Assembly: GCA_022799035.1 (NCBI GenBank)
Contig: JAAWNQ010000004.1
Coordinates: forward strand, 42,073 to 106,072
Direction: 5' to 3'
Length of the DNA: 64,000 nucleotides
DNA from: Oscillospiraceae bacterium
GTDB taxonomy: Bacteria > Bacillota > Clostridia > Oscillospirales > Oscillospiraceae
Shown here: piece after piece, positions 7,178 to 16,500 of the stretch
Position numbering within the stretch: position 1 is the stretch's first letter
Layout of the letters: the number at the start of each line of letters is the position of its first letter
The notes under the pieces: model-generated
What the model saw: the letters and a program-made list of their open reading frames with translations, nothing else
Database searches by the model: none
What the model was told of the DNA's origin: nothing
Made by a program: the position numbers and the translations under genes

Positions 7178-8773
7178 TCACATGGGGGGCAGGATGGGCT
7201 CCTCCTCCACAGGGGGCGGGGTAAAGACCGGGACGGCCGTCTCCGCGGGGGGCGGAGTGGACTCCGGGTCCGGGGAGTGGGTGGGAGCGGAGGTCTCGGC
7301 GGGAGCCTCGCTGTTCCCGGGGGTAGGCTCCGGCTCCTCGCTTTCCGTGGGCCGGGGACTGCTGCTGGGACGGGGGCTGGCCGGGGGCCGGGTGAAGCTG
7401 CCCGGGGGCAGGATCACATCCTGGCTCTCAGACGGCCGGGGGGACTCTGTGGGCAGGCCGCTCTCCCCCGGGCCGGGGCTCCCCGAGGCCTCGGGATCCT
7501 CCGGAAGCTCACTCTCCTCCGGATCGGGGGTGGCGGAGGGCCGGGGGACATTATCCATAGTAGCCAGCTTCAACTCCCCAAGCCGGATATCGTTTTCATA
7601 GGGATTAAACCCATTGTTGACCACCTTGACGATCTGGCTGCCTGTGGGCAGGATGTGGGCGTTTCCGGCGCTGTACCAGGGCAGGGTCTCAAACTTCACA
7701 TTGTCCATGTCAAGCCCGGTGAGAGCGGACTGGGCAAAGTAGGCGATGTTGCCGGCAGAGAGGTCGGTGACCACATTTTTCTGGAAGATGGATACATACT
7801 CCCCCAAATTGTTCAGCAGCTTATCCATCTGCAGACACTGCTTGATGACCTCTTTCAAGAAGGCCTGCTGGGTCTTGATCCGGCCGATATCCCCCTCGGC
7901 GTAGCCGTAGGTGTGGGAGATATGTCCCCTGTCGTCGCTGTTGTGCCGCCAACGGACCAGACCCATTGCCCCCTCCCCGTCCAGAAGCTGGTAGCCCTTT
8001 TTCAGGTCGATCTTAAAGTGCTGGGACAGGTCGTTATAATACATGTCGAAGGGCACGTCGTAGTAGACCCCGCCGATGGCGTCCACCAATTCTCCCAGGG
8101 CCTCCCACTGGACGATGACGTGGAAGTCAGGGTAAACCCCCGTCAGGTCCCGGACCGCCTTCTTCAAGCCCTGGATGCCCTTGTTCTCCTTATCTCCCCC
8201 GGCGGCGTTGTAGACCGCGTTGAGAAGCATGAGCCGGCCATTATACAGAACGTAGGTATCCCGGGGAAGGCTCATAACACTGAGGGCCTGGTTGGGTACG
8301 TCGTAGGCCACCAGCATCATGGTATCAGAGAGCTTGCCGCCGGTATCCTGGCTCTGGCCCACCAGGAGGAAGGTGTAGAACTCCTTCTTCCTGTCGGTGG
8401 GAAGGCCGGGGATCTCCACCTCCACCACCTCCCCCGTGAGCTCATCCACATACTGGGTGGTGATGGGGGGACGGGTCACCTCGTCAGGACCGCCCGGACC
8501 CAGTTTGCTGGGATCGGGGGGGGCGGCAAACATCTTCCAGAAGATATACACCGCCACCACCACGGCAGAGATGGCTACCAGCGCGATGTAAAGGCCCCGG
8601 AGGATCTTCTGTTTTTGGGTCAGAGGTTTTTCCTTCCTCGGGGCACCGGGGACGCCGGTACTCCGTTTGGAAGGTCGGGGGGCTGGTTTCTTCTCCATCC
8701 GCCTTCCTCCGCCTTTCCCTCCCGGTCTTCTCTCCGGGCTGTGCCCGGTCTTCTTATCCTTCGGCTCGCTCAT
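7178..8773 (-). CDS. LytR-CpsA-Psr (LCP) family protein with long C-terminal tail
   Basis: A 531-residue type II membrane protein. A basic cytoplasmic N-terminus (1-55) precedes one membrane segment (about 60-82) and an LCP domain at about 130-345 with FLLVGQSQD, SDTMMLV, MSLPRDTYV, LLDGEGAMGLVRWRH and GDIGRIKTQQ. These Arg and Asp residues bind the polyprenyl-pyrophosphate substrate in the family. LCP enzymes attach secondary polymers to peptidoglycan. The last 110 residues are Pro/Ser/Glu-rich and probably disordered, perhaps threading the wall. It lies three bases after nadD-yqeK, so the genes are cotranscribed. Confidence 0.93.
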   Translation of the reverse strand: MSEPKDKKTGHSPERRPGGKGGGRRMEKKPAPRPSKRSTGVPGAPRKEKPLTQKQKILRGLYIALVAISAVVVAVYIFWKMFAAPPDPSKLGPGGPDEVTRPPITTQYVDELTGEVVEVEIPGLPTDRKKEFYTFLLVGQSQDTGGKLSDTMMLVAYDVPNQALSVMSLPRDTYVLYNGRLMLLNAVYNAAGGDKENKGIQGLKKAVRDLTGVYPDFHVIVQWEALGELVDAIGGVYYDVPFDMYYNDLSQHFKIDLKKGYQLLDGEGAMGLVRWRHNSDDRGHISHTYGYAEGDIGRIKTQQAFLKEVIKQCLQMDKLLNNLGEYVSIFQKNVVTDLSAGNIAYFAQSALTGLDMDNVKFETLPWYSAGNAHILPTGSQIVKVVNNGFNPYENDIRLGELKLATMDNVPRPSATPDPEESELPEDPEASGSPGPGESGLPTESPRPSESQDVILPPGSFTRPPASPRPSSSPRPTESEEPEPTPGNSEAPAETSAPTHSPDPESTPPPAETAVPVFTPPPVEEEPILPPM

Positions 8774-8776
8774 AGG

Positions 8777-9976
8777 TTATCCTTTCCCGTGTTCCAGCAG
8801 CCAGTCCATGGCTCCCTGGGTATTTTTATGGATGGGTACCCCCCGCTCGTTCAGGTCCTCGATGCTCATGCGGACCCCCAGCAGGAGGGCTTGGTCCAAA
8901 TCTGTGTAACAGAGCCGCCGCAGTTCCTCCACCCCGTCAAACTTTCGGTTGGGTTCCATATAGTCGGCTAAGTATATGATCTTTTCCAAAGGGGTCATGT
9001 CCTCTTTCCCCGTGGTATGCCAGTAGATGGCCCAGTAGACTTCATCATTCTGGCCGTACAGGTGCCTTGCCAGGGCCGCCCCCGTTTTGGCGTGGAGGAG
9101 TTTGGCGCTGCCGGCCTCCATCTCATCCAGCTCCAAGCCGTATTCCTCACAGATGGCAAGGTGATCCTCCAGAGAGAGATATTTGGTGCAGTCATGAAGG
9201 ATCCCCGCTCGAAAGGCCAGTTTCTCATCACAGTTCCAGCGCTTCGCCAGCTCCACCGCCGTCTGGGCCACCCCCAGGATATGGGCGTGGCGCTTGGCGT
9301 AGACCATGGACAGGGAGCAGGCGGTCAAATCCTCATGGTCCAGATCCCTCAGATCGGCGCAAGTACCGTAAAGGCCATTGCGGAGGATATCCCCATATAC
9401 GGCGGGAGGCAGGTATTGCCGCCCCTCCCCCTTCGCCAGCAGCTCCCGAAGCTGGGTGGAGGACACGGGGGTGATTTGGGGCAACTGGATCAACGCGCAT
9501 TTGGCCCCATAGGTCTCACTGAGATATTTGGCCTGGATCTCCAGCATCTCCCCGCTGTCCGCCTGGGTACGGGCGAAGGCCGCCAGATGGGCCAGGGAGC
9601 AAATGACCTCCGGCCTTTTCCAATGCTGGAGGGTGAGAAACATATCCGTCCCCATGAGAAGCCACAGCTCATCCTCAGGATACTGGTCGTGAAGCTCCTC
9701 CAGGGTGTCGGCGGTGTAGCTTTTCCCCTCCCGGCGCACCTCCATGTCAGAGACCTCCACCCGGCCGGGAAGGAGCATGGAGTCGGCGGCCAGGGTCATC
9801 ATCTCCAGCCGCCGCCGGGCGGGGGGAGAGTTGGGGGGCAGGTCCTTGTGGGGCGGGTCTCCCGCCGGCATGAAGATCAGCCGGTCCAGTTCCAGATACT
9901 CCATGGCAAACCGGGCAGAGATCAGATGGCCCAGATGGGGCGGGTTGAAGGTGCCTCCGTAGACGCCGATCTTCAT
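8777..9976 (-). CDS. nadD: Fused nicotinate-nucleotide adenylyltransferase / YqeK HD hydrolase
   Basis: A 399-residue two-domain protein. Residues 1-205 are NadD, which adenylates nicotinate mononucleotide for NAD synthesis: GGTFNPPHLGH (the HxGH nucleotidyltransferase motif) and SSTQLRELLAKGE (the ISSTxxR motif). Residues 210-399 are a YqeK-type HD-domain hydrolase, a family shown to split diadenosine tetraphosphate symmetrically, with RHAHILGVAQTAVELA and the HD pair in ILHDCTKYLS. In Bacillus the two are separate adjacent genes; here they form one continuous frame. It starts at ATG 9976. Confidence 0.95.
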   Translation of the reverse strand: MKIGVYGGTFNPPHLGHLISARFAMEYLELDRLIFMPAGDPPHKDLPPNSPPARRRLEMMTLAADSMLLPGRVEVSDMEVRREGKSYTADTLEELHDQYPEDELWLLMGTDMFLTLQHWKRPEVICSLAHLAAFARTQADSGEMLEIQAKYLSETYGAKCALIQLPQITPVSSTQLRELLAKGEGRQYLPPAVYGDILRNGLYGTCADLRDLDHEDLTACSLSMVYAKRHAHILGVAQTAVELAKRWNCDEKLAFRAGILHDCTKYLSLEDHLAICEEYGLELDEMEAGSAKLLHAKTGAALARHLYGQNDEVYWAIYWHTTGKEDMTPLEKIIYLADYMEPNRKFDGVEELRRLCYTDLDQALLLGVRMSIEDLNERGVPIHKNTQGAMDWLLEHGKG

Positions 9977-10002
9977 TCAGGATTCCCCCTTTTCTCTGTG
10001 AA

Positions 10003-10311
10003 TTACCGCCGGACCAGGATAATTTTATCCTTCTTATCCTTTTTATGACTTTGACGATACAAAATGAATTTTGTTCCAATGACCTGAACCACCTCGGACC
10101 GGGTGGCCTTTCCCAGCGCCTCCGCCGCCTGTCGGGGGGAGTACTCCGAGGTCTCCAGGACCCGGCACTTGATCAGCTCCCGGGCCTCCAGAGCGTCATC
10201 GGCCTGACGGATCAGGTTGTCCCCCAGATCCCCCTTACCAATGTGGACGATGGGCTCCAGAGGGTTACCGAGAGCCCGAAGCTGGGCCCGCTGCTTGCTT
10301 GTAAGTTCCAT
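10003..10311 (-). CDS. yhbY: YhbY family RNA-binding protein
   Basis: A 102-residue protein with one CRS1/YhbY (CRM) domain: LTSKQRAQLRALGNPLEP, the GKGDLGDNLIRQ loop that replaces the usual GxxG RNA-binding loop, and VQVIGTKFILYR. Homologues bind pre-50S ribosomal particles. A Lys-rich tail (KKDKKDK) follows. It sits just upstream of nadD-yqeK on the same strand, matching the yqeG-yqeH-aroE-yqeI-nadD-yqeK gene group of Firmicutes in which yhbY is called yqeI. Confidence 0.93.
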   Translation of the reverse strand: MELTSKQRAQLRALGNPLEPIVHIGKGDLGDNLIRQADDALEARELIKCRVLETSEYSPRQAAEALGKATRSEVVQVIGTKFILYRQSHKKDKKDKIILVRR

Positions 10312-10364
10312 ATTTTCGATTCTCCTTGGGATTCAGGATGAGGGCAGGCGTACCATGCGCACCC

Positions 10365-10964
10365 CTACACAGAGGTCTTTGCCAGGTATTTCTCCAACTC
10401 CACCTTGAAGTTTTGCAGAGCCACCCCACGGTGGGAGATGGCATTTTTCTCCTCCGCCGACATCTCCGCGAAGGTCTTTTTCCTCTCGGGCACCAGGAAG
10501 ATAGGGTCATAGCCAAAGGTGCCGCTGCCCCTGGGGGCGTATGCGATAATGCCGGGACACTCCCCCCGGGCGGTGACTGTGTCCCCGTTGGGGAAGGCAC
10601 AGCAGATGGCGGAGACAAATTTTGCGCTCCGGTCCAACTGGCCGGAGAGACCCTTGAGGACCAGCTCGTAGCGGTCCTTATCGGTGAGGCCCTCCCCCCC
10701 GTAGCGGGCGGAATAGACCCCGGGACCGCCCCCCAGGGCGGTGACGCAGAGGCCGGAGTCGTCGGCGATGGCGGGAAGTCCGGAGGCCTTCATCACCGCT
10801 GTGGCCTTGAGCTGGGCGTTCTCCTCAAAGGTGGTCCCAGTCTCCTCCACGTCCACATCCACCCCGGCGTCGGACTCCAGGATGACCTGGATCCCCAACT
10901 GGGAGAGGATGGCGGACATCTCCACCAGCTTGTGGGGATTTTTGCTGGCAAGTACCATTTTCAT
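10365..10964 (-). CDS. rdgB: Non-canonical purine NTP pyrophosphatase (RdgB/HAM1)
   Basis: A 199-residue cytoplasmic enzyme that removes ITP, dITP and XTP from the nucleotide pool. Family motifs are clear: VLASKNPHKLVEM at the N-terminus (substrate loop), TTFEENAQLKA, AIADDSGLCVTALGG with the catalytic Asp, and GSGTFGYDPIF and NAISHRGVALQNF near the C-terminus. Length is typical. It starts at ATG 10964, three bases from the rph stop, and the rph-rdgB order is conserved in many Firmicutes. Confidence 0.96.
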   Translation of the reverse strand: MKMVLASKNPHKLVEMSAILSQLGIQVILESDAGVDVDVEETGTTFEENAQLKATAVMKASGLPAIADDSGLCVTALGGGPGVYSARYGGEGLTDKDRYELVLKGLSGQLDRSAKFVSAICCAFPNGDTVTARGECPGIIAYAPRGSGTFGYDPIFLVPERKKTFAEMSAEEKNAISHRGVALQNFKVELEKYLAKTSV

Positions 10965-10967
10965 CTG

Positions 10968-11684
10968 TTATCCCTCCAAAATGTTCTTCTGGATGGCCTG
11001 GAGCTCCCCGATCCCCTTGGCGCAGAGGTCTACCAAAGCCCTCTGCTCGGCGACGGTGAAGGCCCGGCCCTCCCCGGTGCCCTGGATCTCCACCAAGCCG
11101 CCGGAGCCGGTCATGACACAGTTCAGATCCACCTGGGCGGAGGAGTCCTCCTCGTAGCAGAGGTCCAGGAGGAGTTCATCGCCCACGATGCCCGCCGAGA
11201 CGGCGGCCACGCTGTCCACAAGGGGGCTTTCCGCGAGGATCCCGTCGGAGAGCAGCTTTTTGACCGCCAGAGCAAGGGCCACATAGCCCCCGGTGACGCT
11301 GGCGGTGCGGGTGCCCCCATCCCCCTGCAATACGTCGCAGTCGATGGTGATAGTGCGCTCCCCCAGCTTGGACATGTCCACGCAGGAGCGGAGGGAGCGG
11401 CCGATGAGCCTTTGGATCTCGGCGGAGCGGGGGGAGAGCTTCAGCTTGCTCACGTCCCGGCGGCTCCGCTCCCGGTTGGCCCGGGGGAGCATGGAGTACT
11501 CCGCCGTCACCCAGCCGGAGCCCTCGGGAACGTGGCGGGGAGCCCCCTCCTCCACGCTGGCGGTGCAGAGGACGTGGGTGTTGCCGCAGCGGATGTGGCA
11601 GGAGCCCTCGGCGAATTTGTTGATGTGGGGGAGGATCTCCACGGGGCGGAGCTGGTCATTTTTTCTCTGGTCCATACGGGACAT
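10968..11684 (-). CDS. rph: Ribonuclease PH
   Basis: A 238-residue phosphorolytic 3'-5' exonuclease that trims tRNA 3' ends. It shows the RNase PH landmarks RPVEILPHINKFAEGSCHI, MLPRANRERSRRD, EIQRLIGRSLRSCVDMSKLGE, DCDVLQGDGGTRTAS (phosphate site region) and VEIQGTGEGRAFT. ATG 11684 (MSRMDQRKND) is preferred because GAGGTAAT lies eight bases upstream; an in-frame upstream extension would run through a palindromic repeat. Translation is probably coupled to rdgB, three bases downstream. Confidence 0.96.
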   Translation of the reverse strand: MSRMDQRKNDQLRPVEILPHINKFAEGSCHIRCGNTHVLCTASVEEGAPRHVPEGSGWVTAEYSMLPRANRERSRRDVSKLKLSPRSAEIQRLIGRSLRSCVDMSKLGERTITIDCDVLQGDGGTRTASVTGGYVALALAVKKLLSDGILAESPLVDSVAAVSAGIVGDELLLDLCYEEDSSAQVDLNCVMTGSGGLVEIQGTGEGRAFTVAEQRALVDLCAKGIGELQAIQKNILEG

Positions 11685-11717
11685 GGGGATTACCTCGATT
11701 CTGTTGGGGTGGTGGGG

Positions 11718-11839
11718 CGAGCGGGTCTGGGACCCGCCCCTACGAAAAAAGCGGGACATTACGGGCAGGGGCGGGCGAAGGATATCCGCCCGCCGCAAAA
11801 GGCTGTGGGGCGTGTAGGGGCGGGTTCCAAACCCGCCCG
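11718..11839. repeat. Inverted pair of REP-like palindromes between ftsY and rph
   Basis: A reverse-oriented palindrome at about 11718-11743 (GCGGGTC / GACCCGC, ending in CCCCTAC) and a forward one at 11814-11839 (GTAGGGG start, CGGGTT / AACCCG arms) face each other. Between them lies a third palindrome, GCGGGCG / CGCCCGC, around 11770-11794. The CCCCTAC...GTAGGGG arrangement is the same as in the pair inside sfsA at 61295-61369. Confidence 0.75.
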
Positions 11840-11849
11840 TTTTCCCGGG

Positions 11850-12749
11850 TTACAACAGGGCCTCCACAAAGGCCTCCGGGTCGAAGGGCATCAGGTCGTC
11901 GATGCCCTCCCCCACGCCGATAAATTTCACGGGCACGCCCAGCTCCCGGGCGATGGCCACCACGATGCCCCCCTTAGCGGTGCCGTCCAGCTTGGTGAGG
12001 ACCACCCCGGTGAGGCCGGCGGACTCCATAAACTGCTTGGCCTGGATGAGGCCGTTCTGGCCGGTGGTGGCGTCCAGCACCAGGAGGGTCTCCCGGCTGG
12101 CGTTTGGCAATTCCCGATCGATGACCCGGCTTATTTTGTTCAGCTCGTTCATCAGGTTCTGCTTGTTGTGGAGCCGCCCGGCGGTGTCCACCAGGATCAC
12201 GTCCGCCTTCCGGGCCTTGGCGGCGGTGCAGGCGTCAAAGACCACGGCGGCGGGGTCGGCCCCCTCGTGCTGGCGGATGATCTCCACCCCGGAGCGCTCG
12301 CTCCAGATCTCCAGCTGGTCGGCGGCGGCGGCCCGGAAGGTGTCCCCGGCGGCCATGAGGACACGGAGGCCCTCCCCCTTCATCCGGGCGGAGAGCTTGC
12401 CGATGGTGGTGGTCTTGCCCACCCCGTTGACCCCGATGAAAAGGCAGACGGCGGGGCGGCTTTCCAGATTCATCCCGGTGCCGCCGATGTTGAGAAGGCC
12501 GGTGAGGATGTCCTTCAGGGTCTCCCGGGCCTCGGCGGCGGATTTGCACTTGCCCAGCTTGGCCCGGCGTTTTACCTCTCCGCTGATTTCCAGGGCGGTG
12601 TCCACCCCCACGTCGGAGAGGATGAGGGTCTCCTCCAGCAGGTCATAAAAGTCGTCGTCCAGCTCTCCGGCAAAGAGCTGGTCGAAGGAGTGGCCGATGT
12701 TTTCCTTGGTGCGGGTCAGGCCCTGGCGTATCTTTTCAAAAAAGCCCAT
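11850..12749 (-). CDS. ftsY: Signal recognition particle receptor FtsY
   Basis: A 299-residue SRP-type GTPase that docks ribosome-SRP complexes at the membrane. After an N domain (1-85) come the G-domain motifs: GVNGVGKTTTIGKL (G1), DTFRAAAADQL, DTAGRLHNKQNLMNEL (G3), TKLDGTAKGG (G4) and GVGEGIDDLMPF at the C-terminus. It has no long acidic A domain, as is usual in Gram-positives. Its start is ATG 12749 after GGGAGGAC; a longer open frame upstream belongs to another frame of the neighbouring gene. It belongs to the ancestral rnc-smc-ftsY group; here RAYT and zinc-ribbon genes separate it from smc. Confidence 0.96.
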   Translation of the reverse strand: MGFFEKIRQGLTRTKENIGHSFDQLFAGELDDDFYDLLEETLILSDVGVDTALEISGEVKRRAKLGKCKSAAEARETLKDILTGLLNIGGTGMNLESRPAVCLFIGVNGVGKTTTIGKLSARMKGEGLRVLMAAGDTFRAAAADQLEIWSERSGVEIIRQHEGADPAAVVFDACTAAKARKADVILVDTAGRLHNKQNLMNELNKISRVIDRELPNASRETLLVLDATTGQNGLIQAKQFMESAGLTGVVLTKLDGTAKGGIVVAIARELGVPVKFIGVGEGIDDLMPFDPEAFVEALL

Positions 12750-12763
12750 GACTGTCCTCCCGA

Positions 12764-13012
12764 TTATTTCTCGTTGTAGTCGATCTTCTCGCCGCAGCGG
12801 CAGCAGTATTCCCCTCTTCCCTGGCCCAACCACTCGCCGCAGCTGGGGCAGCGCCGCCACAGGAAATTCAACAGGATGGCGACCACCACGCCCCCTACGG
12901 CCAGGTATTCTGTCCCGGCGTTTTGGACCGCCACGTTGAGTATGGCCAGGATGACTGTCAGGCCCATCAGACCATAGATGATCCACTCCTTTTGCCGCAG
13001 GCTCAGCTTCAT
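12764..13012 (-). CDS. Small membrane protein with zinc-ribbon C-terminus
   Basis: An 82-residue protein: MKLSLRQKEWIIYGLMG, two predicted membrane segments (about 10-30 and 38-57) and a C-terminal zinc ribbon with two CxxC pairs (CPSCGEW and CCRCGEK). ATG 13012 is chosen since GGAAGGGG ends nine bases upstream; an in-frame ATG at 13021 is too close to that site. It sits between RAYT and ftsY, 14 bases before the ftsY start. No function is recognised. Confidence 0.7.
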   Translation of the reverse strand: MKLSLRQKEWIIYGLMGLTVILAILNVAVQNAGTEYLAVGGVVVAILLNFLWRRCPSCGEWLGQGRGEYCCRCGEKIDYNEK

Positions 13013-13017
13013 GGGGG

Positions 13018-13518
13018 TCATCCCCTTCCGGTATAGTATTCGTCCTCCGCCCAGCGGGCGGGGTTGGTTTCGATGTAGTTCCATTTGGTCAGGTAGTCCG
13101 TTTCGTCCCGGATGATGTGGTCGTAGAAGGAGGGTTGCCAGAGTTTTTGACCCGCAGTTCCCCTCAAAGTGTTCCACCGCCGAGTGGTCATGGATTTCAA
13201 TACCCGCATGATATCCATGATGGTGCCCTCCGTAGGGCGGGGGCTTGCCCCCGCCGAAAGCCGAAGGAGAAGGTGGATGTGGTTGGGCATAATGACCGCC
13301 TGGTCGATGGACATGGTGGGGAAACGGGTTTTTAGATTTTCCAGTTCCTCCGATACAAGTTGACCCGCAGGCAGGAGGAGCACCGCGGCGGGGGCAAGCC
13401 CCCGCCCTACGATCCTGCTTAGGACTTTTCTCTTTTTATTGGTACAGGCGGTAATGAAATAGACACCGTCCTGTCCGTAGTCATACCCCTTTAGACGGGG
13501 GTGTTTTCGTTGGTTCAT
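13018..13518 (-). CDS. REP-associated tyrosine transposase (RAYT, IS200-like HUH family)
   Basis: A 166-residue single-strand DNA transposase of the Y1/RAYT family. It shows GYDYGQDGVYFITACT at the N-terminus, the HUH motif in MPNHIHLLL (His80, His82), and the catalytic-Tyr region QPSFYDHIIRDETDYL, with YIETNPARW after it. The catalytic motifs look intact. Start: ATG 13518 with GGAG five bases upstream; an in-frame GTG at 13530 overlaps the smc stop. Residues 37-45 and 88-96 are encoded by REP-like palindromes, in regions that vary among RAYTs. It splits smc from ftsY. RAYTs are thought to have been domesticated to spread REP sequences. Confidence 0.88.
   Translation of the reverse strand: MNQRKHPRLKGYDYGQDGVYFITACTNKKRKVLSRIVGRGLAPAAVLLLPAGQLVSEELENLKTRFPTMSIDQAVIMPNHIHLLLRLSAGASPRPTEGTIMDIMRVLKSMTTRRWNTLRGTAGQKLWQPSFYDHIIRDETDYLTKWNYIETNPARWAEDEYYTGRG
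13232..13255 (+). repeat. REP-like palindrome inside the RAYT gene, copy 1
   Basis: GTAGGG followed by a CGGGGGC / GCCCCCG palindrome. It is an exact 24-base inverted copy of 13387-13410. Confidence 0.9.
13387..13410 (-). repeat. REP-like palindrome inside the RAYT gene, copy 2
   Basis: The exact reverse complement of 13232-13255, ending CCCTAC. The two copies lie 131 bases apart inside one coding sequence and keep it open. Confidence 0.9.
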
Positions 13519-13526
13519 TTGCTCCG

Positions 13527-16500
13527 TCACTTGATATTCAGTTCCTTCTCCACGTCGTTGAGGTTGATGGCGAGAACTCTCGTCACGCCCTGCTCCTGCA
13601 TGGTCACGCCGTAGAGGGCGTCGGCCTCCTCCATGGTGCCCCGGCGGTGGGTGATGACGATGAACTGGGTGTTCTCCGACATCTGGCGCATGTAGCGGGC
13701 GAAGCGGGCGATGTTGGGGTCGTCCAGGGCGGCCTCGATCTCGTCCATGACCACGAAGGGGGTGGGACGGACCTTCAGGATGGCGAAGTAGAGGGCGATG
13801 GCCACGAAGGCCTTCTCACCGCCGGAGAGGAGGGTGATGATCTTCAGGCTCTTGCCCGGGGGCTGGACCTTGATCTCGATGCCGCAGTTGAGGATGTCCT
13901 CCGGGTCCTCCAGCTCCAGAGTGGCCTTACCGCCCCCGAAGAGCTCGGTGAAGGTACCCTGGAAGGCTTCGTTGATCTTGGTGAACTGCTCGGCAAAGAT
14001 CCGTTCCATCTCTCCGGTGACGTCGGCGATGACCTTCAGCAGTTCCGCTTTGGAGCCCCGCACGTCGTCCCGCTGGCTGGTGAAGTAGGTGTACCGCTCA
14101 TTGACCCGCTGGAACTCCTCGATGGCATCCAGGTTGATATTGCCCAGGGCGGAGATGGAGCGCTTCAGCTCCCCCACCCTCCGCTGGGCCTTGGGAACGC
14201 TCTCCAGCTCCACCCGCTGGGCCCGGGCGGCCTCGTGGGTGAGCTCATAGGTCTCCCACAGTCGGTCCAGGATCTGCTTCTCCTCCATCTCGGCGGAGAC
14301 CTTCTTCTGCTCCAGGACGGAGACCTCCCGCTCCATGGCGAGAAGTTCATTGTTCTTATCCCGGCTCTGCTTGTCTGCCTTGGTCCGCTCCCCCTCCAGA
14401 TCCAGCCGCTCCTGGTTGAGCCGCTGGATATCCGCCTGTTTATTGGCCGTCTCGGTCTGGATGGCCTGGAGCTGCTGTTGGCGGGTCTGGATCTGGCTTT
14501 CCAGATCCAGATTCTGCACTTTCAGTTCGTCGATACGGCGGGTCCGGTCCTCCCGGTCTCCCACCATATCCCGGCGCAGGTCCTCCAGCTCCCGAAGGGA
14601 CTGACGGGCCGCCAGGGTCTCGGCCTCCAACGCCGCCTTCTGGGCGTTAAGGAGAGCGATCTCCCCATTGATAGCCTCGCTGCGCTCCCGGGCCTCGTTC
14701 TGGCCCTGGATCTTGCTGTCCGCCTCCGCCCGGAGGGCAGCGGCGGAGCCCTCCAGCTCCTCGATCCGCCGGCGGGCGTTGGCGGTGTCCTCCTCGGTGC
14801 GCTGGGCACGCTGGGAGAGCTGGTCCAGCTCCCGCCGCCACTCCTCCTGCTGGCGCTGAACGTCGGCGGCGGCCTGGTCCAGGTGACCCACCCGCTCCTC
14901 CAGCTTCAGGATATCGTCCTCATGCTGGCGCTGCTGGGCCTGGGCCGCGTCCATCTCATACTGGGCGCCGGTGACCTCCCGCTTGGCCTCCTCCAAAACT
15001 TTGGCGGCGGCGGAGAGCTTCTCATTCAGGTCCCCCTCCTGCTCCCGGAGCCGTTCCAGCTCCCCCTGGCGGGAGAGGATCCCCGCGGTGCGGGAGGCGG
15101 AGCCGCCGGTCATGGAGCCGCCCGGGTTCAGCACCTGACCATCCAGGGTGACGATCTTCAGCTTGTGCTTATACTTCCGGGCCATGGCGATGGCGGTATC
15201 CATATCCTCCGCGATAACGGTGCGGCCCAGAAGGTAGGCAAAGACCTTCTGGTACTTTTTCTCGCACTCAATGAGCTCGTCTCCCAGGCCCACGAAGCCG
15301 GGCTCGTCCACCACCCCGGTCTCCTTGAACTCCTGGGGCTCAATAGCGTTCAGAGGCAGGAAGGTACACCGGCCCCCGTCCCGGCGCTTGAGATACTGGA
15401 TGGCGTTCTTACCGTCCTCCTCCCGGTCCACCACAATGTTCTGCATGGCGGAGCCCAGGGCGGTCTCAATGGCTACGGTGTACTCCCCCGAGACCCGGAG
15501 AAGACCCGCCACAGGACCCAGGATCCCCTTCATCTGGCCCCGCTCGGCCTCCCCCATCACCATCTTCACCGCCTTGGAGTAGCCCTCGTAGAGCTTCTCC
15601 ATCTCGGAGAGCATATGGATCCTGGACTGGAGGGCGCTGACCTCCATCTGGAGCTTCACGTGCTTCTCGTCAGCCTCCTGGAGCTTCTTTGTCCGGCTGG
15701 ACAAACGCAGGGCGTACCCGCTGATGATATTCTGGATGGAATCCCGGTCCTCCCGGGCCTGCTCCAGGTCCTTTCGCGCCGCCTTGGCTTCGGCTTTGGC
15801 GGCCTCCAGCCGCTCCTCCCCCTGGGACAACTCCTGACGGACCGTCTCATCCCGGTCCAGCACCTCCTGGGCGGCGGCGGCCAGAGCGGAGAGCAGGGCC
15901 TTGGCCTCGGCGGCGGAGGCGGTCTCCACCGCCTCCTTCTGGCGCAGGGCCTCCATCTCGGCGGCAAGGCTGCCCGCGTTCCGGCCTACCTCGTCCGCCT
16001 CGGCCTGCTTGGCGGCGATCTGTCCCTCCAGGGCGGCGGTCTCCGCCCGGATCTCATCCAGACGGCCCTGCCGCTGGGTGATCTGGCCCTCGATGGAGCC
16101 GGCCCGTCCCTCCTGGGTCTCCAGCTCCCGCTTGAGCCGGTCTGTGTTCTCCAGGTTGTTCTGAATATTGGCCTTCAAGACCTCAATAGCCTTCTCACAC
16201 TCGTTGGCGTCGGCCTGACGGCCCATCATCTCGAAGCGGATGCCCTCGGCGTCCATCTCCTTTTGGCGCATCTGCTGGGCGATGGCCTCGGCGGCGGCGT
16301 AGAGACGCTCCACCTCCGCCTGGACCTCCCCCTTCTGGCGGACGGCGCTTTCATAGTCGGATTGGATCTTGATGCTTCCGGTGCGGATCCGGTCTAACTG
16401 CTCCATCCACAGGGAGATCTCCAGTCCCCGCAGCTCGTCCCGGAGGATAAGGAACTTTTTGGCTTTCTCCGCCGAGATCCGCAGGGGCTCCACCTGGAGC

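Noticed and set aside
13232..13410. CRISPR-like repeats
   Set aside because: Only two copies exist, they are inverted relative to each other and inside a coding gene; no array of regular spacers was found anywhere in the window.
13647..16397. A 916-codon plus-strand open frame opposite smc
   Set aside because: It is a shadow of smc caused by G+C-rich third positions; the translation is low-complexity (Leu/Gly/His-rich) and has no motif or ribosome site.
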